The notes beneath the pieces were generated by a model. The model was not told the DNA's origin. It did no database searches and saw only the letters and a list, made by a program, of their open reading frames with translations. 64,000 bases of DNA from Ochromonas danica. Its lineage: Eukaryota; Sar; Chrysophyceae; Chromulinales; Chromulinaceae. The stretch is taken from positions 146,868 to 210,867 of the forward strand of contig VKHL01000039.1 of NCBI GenBank assembly GCA_015146655.1, written 5' to 3'. This document shows positions 34,539 through 44,600 of the stretch, piece by piece (the stretch's first letter is position 1; the number at the start of each line of letters is the position of its first letter). A program made the translations under genes and the position numbers.

Positions 34539-37500
34539 TTAGAATCCTATATATGATCGACCTTTTGGTCTAAGAATTTCTCTTGGCTTTGGACGATTCA
34601 ATTCTTCTTGTTCCTCTTGTCGTGCTTGTTGCTCTGCAGCAAGCTTACGTCGTTCTGAGTCTGCTTGTTTACGACCTAATCGACCACGATAAGCAGCAGC
34701 TAGCTTCATTGCAGCAACATTTCTCTCAAATTGAGAGACACCCTGCTGTTGCTGTTGTTGTTGTGGTTGTTGTTTTGATTGTTGTTGAGATGGTGCTGGT
34801 CGCCTTCCTCTTGCTACACCAGCATTTGTTGGTCTACTACGTAGTTTAGCTTGTTGTACATCTTCATAACCTCCATACAGATCCACATTCTGAGCATCTA
34901 CTCCTTGCCTTGCTAAACGACCACGAATATCTTCACGATCTCGTCCTTTCATTCCTAACTCTTGTTCAACGGTTTGAATAGATTGAGAACCATCTGCTTT
35001 TGTTACTAAGACACGTCGATTGGCAGTATTAGCAGCTTGACCATTACCTCCAGCAATACGCCAAGCATTACGAATCATTAGTTCAAAGTAATCATCACCA
35101 TCAATCGAAGCAGAAACTTCCTTATAATAATCTTCAAATTCTTCATAAGAAACAGTACCATCAGGACTATGACGATCCCATAATCTCATGAACTCTTTGG
35201 CTGCTTCTTGTGGAGTTTTCTTACCAGCGATGACATCAGGATGAGCTTGGAAGTTATAACGTTCCATGATTTCATCAACAGTAATAAAACCTGAACGATC
35301 TGTATCTAATATATTGAAAGCCATTTGAACCATTAATCGACGACGATCATTCAGATCACCACGAACTCCAATTAATAATTCATCAATATCAATGAGGCCA
35401 TTATGATCACGATCTATATAACATCACATGTAAACAACAACAACAACAAAAAGGGTATAATTAGTTATATGATTAAAAAACATGAAATCAATTATTAGTG
35501 TAGTTACCAAAATAAGTAAATAGATCATCTAGTTCACGAAGATTTAGTTCAACACCATAATCTAATAAACCATATTTAAGTTCTTCTTTAGATAATTTAT
35601 GATCTCCACTACTATCCATGATAGATAATATACGTGCTAATCCTTTAATACCAGCTTGTTCACCACAACGTTCTAAAATCTTTTTTATTACACGTTCTAT
35701 TACAGTTATTCCCTTTTGTGATGTTTTATCTTTTCCATAACGATCACTTAAAAGGTTATGAATCTTAATCACTTCTATAGAACCTAATTTTTGAGGATCT
35801 ATAATATTCCAAAGAGCAGTTAATTGTTGACGATTTAGACAAGGATCTAAAGTTGATAATCTACGAATAAATGCTCCTTGTGCTATTCTTGGACTAGTAT
35901 TAACTGATGAAACTTGTAACTTTAAACATAATGTTTCAAGACTACAAGGTGGAGAATAGAGCATTTGATGTAATGTTTGATAGGCATCAAATCCAGATGT
36001 TGTAGTATTAGTATCCATAGCAGAAGAAGAAGGACGAGGGCTATAGTCATTTGATGGTACACTTGATTGATCACCACGTCCAGGCATTTGTTGTTGTTGT
36101 TCTGCCCAAGCCTCTCGAGGCACACCACCAGGTCGAGTAACAGGTTGACCACCACCACCAACACGATTACTATCAGATCTACCATTTGAGCGACTTCTTC
36201 CTTGTCCAGCTGCAGGACCACTTGGTCGATTCAAATTTATCATCCCACCTTTATTACGTTGTTGTTTAGCTTGTTGTACATCTTCATAACCTCCATACAG
36301 ATCCACATTCTGAGCATCTACTCCTTGCCTTGCTAAACGACCACGAATATCTTCACGATCTCGTCCTTTCATTCCTAACTCTTGTTCAACGGTTTGAATA
36401 GATTGAGAACCATCTGCTTTTGTTACTAAGACACGTCGATTGGCAGTATTAGCAGCTTGACCATTACCTCCAGCAATACGCCAAGCATTACGAATCATTA
36501 GTTCAAAGTAATCATCATCATCAATTGATGCACTTAATTCTTTATAATAATCTTCAAATTCTTCATAAGAAACAGTACCATCAGAAGAATCTTGTCTTTC
36601 CCAAACTTTCATTAAATCTTTGGCTGCTTCTTTAACAGTCATTTTACCTGCACGAACTTCAGGATGCCAATTTAAATCATAAACTGTAAGAATTTCATCT
36701 ACTGTAATAACACCTGAATGATCTGTATCAAGAATATTAAATGCTAATTGTACAAGTGATTTTCGTCGATTATTTAAATCTCCACGTATACCAATTAAAA
36801 ACTCTGTAATATCAATAAATCCATTACGATCACGATCAAAATAGAGGAAAACTTGTTCTAATTCAGTTGGTGTTAAATTAATACCATAATCACGTAAACC
36901 ATAACGTAATTCATCACGTGATAATCGTTTATCACCATTATCATCCATAATGGATAATAGTTTAGCAATACTTCGTAAACCATTTGATCCACCTCGTTCA
37001 ACAATTTTATTACGTACTTTATCAACAATATCACCAACATCTAATGCTTTTGCAGCAAGTCTACGAGCATCCATAACATTATTATTGTCTTGACCTATAC
37101 GACCATTTGTAGTTGCAGCATGCTTTTGTTTCATATTATTATTATCAATATTTAATCCACGGCTACTTGGTCGATGTAATAAGTTGTTGTTGTTGTTATT
37201 ATTATTAGTATAAGCAAGAGGTTTATTTCTATTTCGTGGTGTTCCATAAGCAGAAGATGTAGTACTTACAGTAGATTGTGTAGTAGAAGCACTCATAGGT
37301 CGACGAAAAGCATTAGGACCTATTGTAGCATTATTACGATTTTGAGGTCTACCAGCTGAAGTAGGTCTTTCATTACGAAGGATAGTCGAAGTTGAACTAA
37401 ATGGATTATTTCTACCCGCTGATACAGGTCGTACTCCTCGATTACCACTACCACGAGGAAGAGGAGGATCATCACGACCAATATCTAGACTAGTATTATA

Positions 37501-38179
37501 TTGCCTTTGTTGATCCTTTTGTAAACCTTCTTCAAACATTTTTGATGCTTTTAATAATGATGATGTCTTTTGTGCTGTTTTCTTAAATCGATCATTACCA
37601 TTACCACTACCTTGTTGTTGATTGAATAACATTAGAAAATCAGGCATAAAGCTATATGTTAATTCATTATTTGTCATTTGAATCTCTGCAACACGATGAA
37701 TAGTTAATAGCACTGAACGTCCTTCAAATAAAACTCGTCCTAACGCAGTCATAAACTTCATATAGATTTTCTCAACGACTTCTCGTTCTATCCCTGTGCC
37801 AGCTTTTATTTGAGCAAAATTAACACTAGAAGTTGGTACATTTTCAGTAGTAACTTGACCACGTTGTCTAATTTTGAATTGATTACCAAATTCTGTTGCC
37901 ATAGTAAAAATAGGTTCTTGTTTTAAACTAAATCCAAATGTACCAAAACTACTCAAACGAACTGCTTTACGTTGAGTCATTTGTTGTTTAACCACATTAC
38001 CTATCAAGAAGAAATTCACTGTCATCTTGTCTTGGTTAAAGTAATAATCATCAAAACAAAAATGTCTTACCAATTTCATGCCAGACGGACAAAACTTCTT
38101 CTAAGGTTACTTTACCATTCATTGCTTTTGCTGTAAGTTCAGCAATTTCATGTGTTGAAATATCAATAGAAGCATTCAT
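34539..38179 (-). CDS. CCDC81-type HU domain protein fused to two calcyphosin-like EF-hand modules
   Basis: Exons 38179-38071, 38000-35508 and 35413-34539 (introns 70 and 94 bp, phase 1), giving 1,158 aa from the first in-frame ATG; an extra 5' exon upstream is possible because a good acceptor lies just before that ATG. Residues about 10-150 match the paired bacterial-HU-like domains of CCDC81 (TLEEVLSVWHEIG, RLSSFGTFGFS, LLTIHRVAEIQ), a centrosome/cilium protein. Residues about 170-340 are low complexity. Two calcyphosin-like EF-hand modules (about 370-540 and 810-970; loops such as DDNGDKRLSRDE, DRDRNGFIDITE, DTDHSGVITVDE) are each followed by a tail ANTANRRVLVTKADG...GGYEDVQQAK. Tails are identical at DNA level. 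It probably links calcium sensing to the flagellar apparatus. Confidence 0.8.
34845..35096. repeat. intragenic direct repeat, copy 1 (about 252 bp, identical to 36264-36516)
   Basis: Encodes the post-EF-hand tail (NAWRIAGG... to GGYEDVQQAK) of the second module. By eye no mismatch with the copy 1,420 bp away, while the flanking EF-hand coding sequences differ at many positions. Confidence 0.85.
36264..36516. repeat. intragenic direct repeat, copy 2 (about 252 bp)
   Basis: Partner of 34845-35096, encoding the same tail after the first EF-hand module of the HU/EF-hand gene. Confidence 0.85.
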
Positions 38180-38780
38180 ATCATCTAATAGAAATTGAAT
38201 TAATTGATATGTGATGTTTGCTTTTTTGAATTGAATGTTGTTGTGGTAGTTGGGCAAAACGAACAGCAACAAACCGTTACACTGTGCACGGTTGCTTGTC
38301 TATCACTTTTAACAACAGCAATAGGGGACTTTAAAATAAATAAAAGTGACTTTTCATATGTCGCTGACAGTGAAGAAGTGTGGAAATATGTCGTCATGGA
38401 ATAGAGTATGTCAAGTAGAACTACATGGGAAAAAGTATATAGTAGAAAGAATTTAATAAAAAATATAGTTACAATCCATTCCATGGATATAAGCTATCAA
38501 CTGCTTTTCAACTCTCCTAAATGCTAATTTAGAAAGTAATCCACGCAAGTAACAAAAATGTCTTGATGCTAAAATGCACAAGACAACCATTACATAAGTA
38601 GCATTCTGCAAAAGCAGCAAAGTCATCCAAACGTTCAGCAAGTGTGAAATGATAATATAATGCCACTGTCTCATGTCAAAACTCCCTTATGGAAAAATAA
38701 ACAATATAAAATGATGAGCTAAAGCATCTACGCGAAAGCTCGCAGACACACCAAAAATATATGATTCAAAAATGCTTTCC
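38180..38780. other. 5' region of HU/EF-hand gene and 3' region of array gene A
   Basis: A TCTATTAG acceptor (minus strand) lies just before the ATG at 38179 and an open stretch runs upstream to about 38400 on the minus strand, so a non-included first exon may sit here. The rest is AT-rich without recognisable features. Confidence 0.4.
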
Positions 38781-39911
38781 CTACGCTAGGAAGTCCGCAT
38801 GGATAGCGCCCAGGTGAAGCAAAGCATTCGCAGCGTCTGACTTCAACACACCACTCTCTTCAACTGCCAACTCGCGACATGCTAAATGAATTACCTCTGA
38901 TAGAGTGAGACCTTCATCACTTATACCCAACTCTCTTCGCAGGCGATCCACGATCTCGCTCAGAGGAATGTTTGACCATTGATCAACCGTGACCACTGGA
39001 TTGCTCTCACCATTGTTGTTGCTGTTGTCGTTTGTTGTGTTGTTACTATTATCATTGGTAATCTCTTCTGCACCATCATCGAGGGGAATCATAGACACGT
39101 CTACTGGAAAACTCTCGTCGTCGAGTATTTCCACAGCGCATTGAATAGGGATGAGACGCTGGCTGAAGTGTCCAAATAAGGAATTGCCTTCCTCAACAAC
39201 ACGAGGCCTCCTATCCATCTCTTGTCTTTGGTAAGGTACTGGGGGAGGAATGAAAGCAACAGCACGAACCCTACGCAGTAAAAACCACACACGCACAAAC
39301 AGATAATTGATTCAGTTAGTGTTAAGCTTGAACAGCAAAGCTCAATCATCACCAACATCAAGTACTTACTCAGGCGGAATGAGGTTATTGATTTTCTCAG
39401 CAGTCAGCTCTAAGCTGTTCGATTGCTCCACCACCCATGGAGAGCAAATAGCTACCTCCGTCTTCGTGCAGATAGCGATGCGTCTCTTTATGATGTGGGC
39501 CGCAGATTGGCTTTCATGATCTTCAACGGTTTGGATGTGAGCTAAAGCTACATCAGAGCAGACCACTGTGGTGTGTTCAGCGCATGGCGTCTTTTGACGT
39601 TTCTCCAAAGCGATCTTCCCTCCATTCGCTTTGTCTTTGTAGAAGTGCCAGGCTTCGATTTGAATGTGGGAGTTCCAGGCTAATAAGGGTGGTAACCATG
39701 GCACGATACAAAGTGCTGCAATAAGTAAACATGGTATCATGGCTTGCGTGCGTTCTACTTCGATTGTTAGCGACGATTCGTCACTAAACACGATTCTCAT
39801 CGTATCTGGAGCGTCAGAAGGAGGATCATACATTGGCCAGTTACAGCAGCAAAGACCTCCCGATTGTTCCCAATCAACTTCATTTCGAGGACACATGCAT
39901 CTCATTTTCAT
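38781..39911 (-). CDS. Undescribed Cys-motif family, array copy A
   Basis: Exons 39911-39370 and 39270-38781; the 99 bp intron is phase 2. Product 343 aa. Architecture shared by all four family members: (i) an N-terminal CxCPxNxxDW...GLxCCNxP motif in the first 30 residues; (ii) a middle beta-rich-looking region interrupted by a Pro-containing hydrophobic patch (MIPCLLIAALCIVPWLPPLLAW) and ending in SPWVVEQSNSLELTAEKINNL; (iii) encoded by exon 2, a PPPVPY linker, an Asn-rich variable stretch and a helical C-terminal domain with WSNIPLSEIVDRLRRELG...LSEVIHLACRELAVEESGVLKSDA. No signal peptide. Copy A has one more residue in exon 1 and a longer Asn stretch than B and C. I recognise no known family. 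The hydrophobic patch and Cys pairs could mean membrane or metal binding; that is inference. Confidence 0.8.
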
Positions 39912-40529
39912 CTTTTCTTTTCTTCACAAGTCATAAATTCTCTTCAAATTGAGGCTAAAGATTATGACTCTAAGTTGAGGTCATCAAGGAGGGTCACTGT
40001 CGTGATGTGTTTGATGAAGTGCTCTTGTCTTGAGAGTCTTCACCATCAGATTGCCGGCATGTGTTCGATGAAGTGGGCCAGCAGGGGGAGGGTGAAAGGG
40101 GAGAGACAGAGGCGTGGCAAAAAGAGGCTTCCAAATCCGTAAATTCGATTTTCAAATGTCGAAAAGTCAACTTTGAAAGACAGCGGCACTACCCACTTCC
40201 ACCTCATAAACGAAGTGCGCTGTGCTGTGAGATCATCAACGGAAAGGAGGCAAACAGAAACAATGAAAATATTCTTTAGAAACCACTCCAGATAATGCCC
40301 ACTAGACTAGACTATAATCCTTAACAGCAATGACTTACAATAGGACAAGTGAGAAATAATGATTAATTACCATTGCCCATCAAAAGAATCAAATACACGT
40401 GGAACAATATTAGTAGTAAAAGTATTCTACTTAAGTAATTACAACAAACATATATATGAAGTCTAAAATGAATTATAAGCTAGCAGGCGGGCTAGCATAT
40501 GAAGGAATTACGCTTCATAAATGCTTGCC
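39912..40529. other. spacer between array copies A and B
   Basis: About 620 bp of repeated-unit spacer. Contains TTGAGGTCAT and TGCCGGCATGTGTTCGATGA segments that recur in the B-C spacer (near 41880-41910) and partly upstream of C, showing that the duplication unit includes promoter and 3' sequence. Confidence 0.7.
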
Positions 40530-41635
40530 CTACGCCAGGAGATCCGCATGGACAATGCACAGGTGTCGTACGGCATTAACCGCGTCTGACTTTAACACAC
40601 CACTCTCTTCAACTGCCAACTCGCGACATGCTAAATGAATTACCTCTGATAGAGTGAGACCTTCATCACTTATACCCAACTCTCTTCGCAGGCGATCCAC
40701 GATCTCGCTCAGAGGAATGTTTGACCATTGATCAACCGTGACCACTGGATTGCTCTCACCATTGTTGTTGCTGTTGTTGTCGTTGTTATTATTATTGGTA
40801 GTCGCTTGTGCACCATCATCAAGGGGAATCATGGACACGTCTACTGGAAAACTCTCGTCGTCGAGTATTTCCACTGCGCATTGAATAGGGATGGGTCGCG
40901 GTCCAAACAGGGAATTGCCTTCCTCAACAACACGGGGTCTCCTATCCATCTCTTGTCTTTGGTAAGGTACTGGGGGAGGGATGAAAGCAACAGCGCGAAC
41001 CCTATATATTCAAACACACACATAGACCAACAATTGATTCAGTTAGTCTTCCGCTTGATCATTAGTGTTCATTCCTCCCCAACGTCAAGTACTTACTCGG
41101 GTGCAATGAGGTTATTGATTTTCTCAACAGTCAGCTCTAAGCTGTTCGATTGCTCCACCACCCATGGAGAGCAAATAGCTACCTCTGTCTTCGTGCAGAT
41201 AGCGATGCGTCTCTTTATGATGTGGGCCGTAGATTGGCTTTCATGATCTTCAACGGTTTGGATGTGAGCCAAAGCTACATCAGAGCAGACCACTGTGGTG
41301 TGTTCAGCGCACGGGGTCTTTTGGCGCTTCTCCAAAGCGATCTTCCCTCCATTCGCTTTGTCTTTGTAGAAGTGCCAGGCTTCGATTTCAATATGGGAAG
41401 CGGCCAGTAATGGTGGCATCCATGGCAAAACACAAAGTGCTGCAATTAGCATGCAAGGTATCATGGCTTGCGTGCGCTCTACTTCGATTGTTAGCGACGA
41501 TTCGTCACTAAACACGATTCTCATCGTATCTGGGGCGTCAGAAGGGGGGTCATACATTGGCCAATTACAGCAGCAAAGACCTCCCGATTGTTCCCAATCA
41601 ACTTCATTTCGAGGACACATACATCTCATTTTCAT
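40530..41635 (-). CDS. Undescribed Cys-motif family, array copy B
   Basis: Exons 41635-41097 and 41001-40530; the 95 bp intron is phase 2. Product 336 aa. Start codon lies exactly 1,724 bp from that of copy A. Exon 1 is nearly identical to copy C (differences include LTVEKIN versus LTAEKIN and HIIKRR versus HSVKRR). Exon 2 lacks the GHFS residues seen in A and C (NSLFGPRPIP), and the C terminus reads VRHLCIVHADLLA. The Asn-rich stretch is shorter than in A. All conserved Cys and the C-terminal helical block are intact, so it is presumed functional. Confidence 0.8.
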
Positions 41636-42243
41636 CTTTTCTTTCTTTACAAGCTGTTAGTGTTCTAACTTGAAGTGACTGGAGAGCTTTGGGAGCTAAT
41701 GATGATGATCCAAGTTGAGGTCATTAAAGAATGCAGTGTGGTGGTGTGTTGGATGAAGAGCTCTCGGAGTTTCACCATAAGATTGCCGGCATGTGTTTGA
41801 CGAAGTGGACCAAGAATCATCGGTGGCGAGGTGTCGTGATGTGTTTGATGAAGTGCTCTTGTCTAGTCTTCAGAGTCTTCACCATCAGATTGCCGGCATG
41901 TGTTCGATGAAGTGGGCCAGCGCATAGACTAAACTCGATTTTCGAAAAGTCAACAGCTCATGCAGCACCAGCAGGAGCACTTCCAACTTCCGTCCCACAA
42001 ACGGAGTGCGCTGTCAACGGAAACAACTCACAATGAAAAATATTCTTCGGAAAACCCCAGATAATGCCAACAATGATCCTTAACAGCAATGACTTACATT
42101 AGAACAAGTGAGAAATAACGATTTATTAACATTGTCCATCAAAAGCATCATATATGCGGAACAAATATATATGAGATCTAAAATGAATTATAAGCTAGCC
42201 CGGGACCAACATATGAAGGATATATGGTTCAAAAATGCTTGCT
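41636..42243. other. spacer between array copies B and C
   Basis: About 610 bp. Contains two nearby copies of a segment with GATTGCCGGCATGTGTT and (T/C)GA(T/C)GAAGTGG (about 41780 and 41888), the same words as in the A-B spacer. Confidence 0.7.
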
Positions 42244-43359
42244 TTATGCTATGAGATCCGCATGGACAGCGCCCAGGAAATGCAAAGCATTCGCAGCGTC
42301 TGACTTCAGTACGCCACTCTCTTCAACTGCCAACTCGCGACATGCTAAATGAATTACCTCTGATAGAGTGAGACCTTCATCACTTATACCCAACTCTCTT
42401 CGCAGGCGATCCACGATCTCGCTCAGAGGAATGTTTGACCATTGATCAACCGTGACCACTGGATTGCTCTCACCATTGTTGTTGCTGTTGTCGTTGTTAT
42501 TGATAGTCGCTAGTGCACCATCATCAAGGGGAATCACTGATACGTCCACTGGAAAACTCTCGTCGTCGAGTATTTCCACTGCGCATTGAATAGGGATGGG
42601 TCGCGGACTAAAGTGACCAAACAAGGAACTGCCTTCCTCTACAACACGAGGTCTCCTATCCATCTCTTGTCTTTGATAGGGTGCTGGGGGAGGGATGAAA
42701 GCAACAGCACGAATCCTACATAGTCATACACACCCACACATACATGCACACAGATAATTGATTCAGTTAGTCTTCTACTTGATCAACAGTGCACAATCAT
42801 CAACAACGTCAAGTACTTACTCGGGTGCAATGAGGTTATTGATTTTCTCAGCAGTCAGCTCTAAGCTGTTCGATTGCTCCACCACCCATGGAGAGCAAAT
42901 AGCTACCTCCGTCTTCGTGCAGATAGCGATGCGTCTCTTTACGCTGTGGGCCGTAGATTGGCTTTCATGATCTTCAACGGTTTGGATGTGAGCCAAAGCT
43001 ACATCAGAGCAGACCACTGTGGTGTGTTCAGCGCACGGGGTCTTTTGGCGCTTCTCCAAAGCGATCTTCCCTCCATTCGCTTTGTCTTTGTAGAAGTGCC
43101 AGGCTTCGATTTCAATATGGGAAGCGGCCAGTAATGGTGGCATCCATGGCAAAACACAAAGTGCTGCAATTAGCATGCAAGGTATCATGGCTTGCGTGCG
43201 CTCTACTTCGATTGTTAGCGACGATTCGTCACTAAACACGATTCTCATCGTATCTGGGGCGTCAGAAGGGGGGTCATACATTGGCCAATTACAGCAGCAA
43301 AGACCTCCCGATTGTTCCCAATCAACTTCATTTCGAGGACACATACATCTCATTTTCAT
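42244..43359 (-). CDS. Undescribed Cys-motif family, array copy C
   Basis: Exons 43359-42821 and 42715-42244; the 105 bp intron is phase 2. Product 336 aa. Start codon is again exactly 1,724 bp from that of copy B. The ATG at 43359 is used because the open frame further upstream has no ATG. Exon 1 differs from copy B by only a few residues. Exon 2 keeps SLFGHFSPRPIP like copy A. Same Cys motif, hydrophobic patch and C-terminal helical block as the other copies. Function unknown. Confidence 0.8.
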
Positions 43360-44600
43360 CTTTTCTTTTCTTTTCTTCACAAGTTCCTGGAGTTCTAAAT
43401 TCACGCCAATGGAGAGCTTTGGGAGCTAATGATGATGCTCCAAGTTGAGGTCATCAAAGAAGGCCGCGGTGTGATTGTTGTGTTGACGAAGTGATGGTCA
43501 TATGGTCATCAGCCATCAATCTTAAATAGCTGGCTTCAAAAAGTCGCAAAAATGGACTATTTTCTACACTATCCTAGGCCTGGAAATTCCTAGGAATTTC
43601 GAACCTCAATGACGTTCGGTCATGAATGGCCAGCTCGAGCTGAAGCTCAGAGTGGATTCTGGGATCAATTACTGCAAAGTTGCTGTGTGGAATTGCTAAT
43701 TACTAGTATTAATTGCAATAATGGCATGTTATAAATGCTAGCATTCCGCTTTCAATGATGTCCAATGGAGGTCTCAATGCAGTGATAGTCAACAGTTCTT
43801 GTCATTAAAGCTCTCCAAGGGGTATTATCATAAAGCTCTCCTTCCATCCTATTTCGAAGTAGCTAATGTCTCTTACAGCCTGTGACCATCACCCAGGATT
43901 TTGTTTGCACTGAAGAAGTTGTCAAGTTTTGCGAATGGCATTTTTGGAAGGTATCGAAAATATGTTCTGGGAGCGCATTGAACTTTGAAGGCATTGGACA
44001 GAAAGAAATAGCAGAAACTTGTCTGCAAGGTTGCTCTTTGGTTTCTACTCTAATAAGAACGGGTAATATCACAAAGCTATAAAAAAGAACTAACTTTTAC
44101 TACAGCTTTTCGAACTGCAGAAATTCTACAAGAAAGTTTTGCTTTGTGCTTCACCAACATAAGATCTTATACTATGGGGACTGGCTTTCTCCCACATGGA
44201 GTTGTCACCTATCAGCAGTAGTCATTTATTGATTTATGGATTTATTTGATTCTCCTGAACGTTCGTCCAGTTGCTCCTGAACGATCTAATCGTTGTCATC
44301 CTGTCACATGAACCAGATTTTAACTACTAAACACTGCAGCAATGGATTGGTGTCCTCAACCGGACGAAAATTATCAAGTTCTAACAGGCTGAGATTACCC
44401 ACGCAAGACAACAATATGTCCACCCTCCGCTGCTCTGTTGCGGTGTCTCGGTCTGTTCAAGCAGTTCGACCTGCAACAACAATAACAATAACAATAACCA
44501 AAGCATCTACAACTTTTTTTTGTTATAGTGAATTAACTAACTACTAACTACTATTACTGTTACTATCGACGAACTAAATTTGTGAAAGAAATAATCAATC
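43360..44600. other. intergenic region between array and calpain
   Basis: About 1.2 kb with no credible gene. Contains a perfect 18 bp palindrome at 43583-43600, a short repeat of GTCCAGTTGCTCCTGAACG-like words near 44255-44290, and AATAACAATAACAATAAC at about 44480-44500. A/T-rich sequence immediately upstream of 44601 presumably holds the calpain promoter. Confidence 0.55.

Larger units (their letters stand above)
38781..43400 (-). repeat. tandem gene array, three units of about 1,724 bp
   Basis: Start codons at 39911, 41635 and 43359 are evenly spaced by 1,724 bp. Exons, introns and spacer words are all shared. Copies B and C are closest in exon 1. A fourth diverged member with the same intron position and phase lies at 59047-60002 on the other strand. 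Confidence 0.85.

Noticed and set aside
35922-36221. Leu/Val-rich minus-strand frame inside the EF-hand gene
   Set aside because: Alternative frame of the low-complexity linker of the real gene; composition reflects repeated CAA/GTT triplets.
38781-43400. CRISPR-like or transposon array interpretation of the regular 1,724 bp repeats
   Set aside because: Units contain intact spliced genes; there are no short identical repeats with unique spacers, no transposase and no terminal inverted repeats or target-site duplications visible.
44293-44547. Small plus-strand frame upstream of calpain
   Set aside because: No conserved features, Thr/Ile repeats at its end derive from an AATAAC simple repeat, and it is not in frame with calpain.
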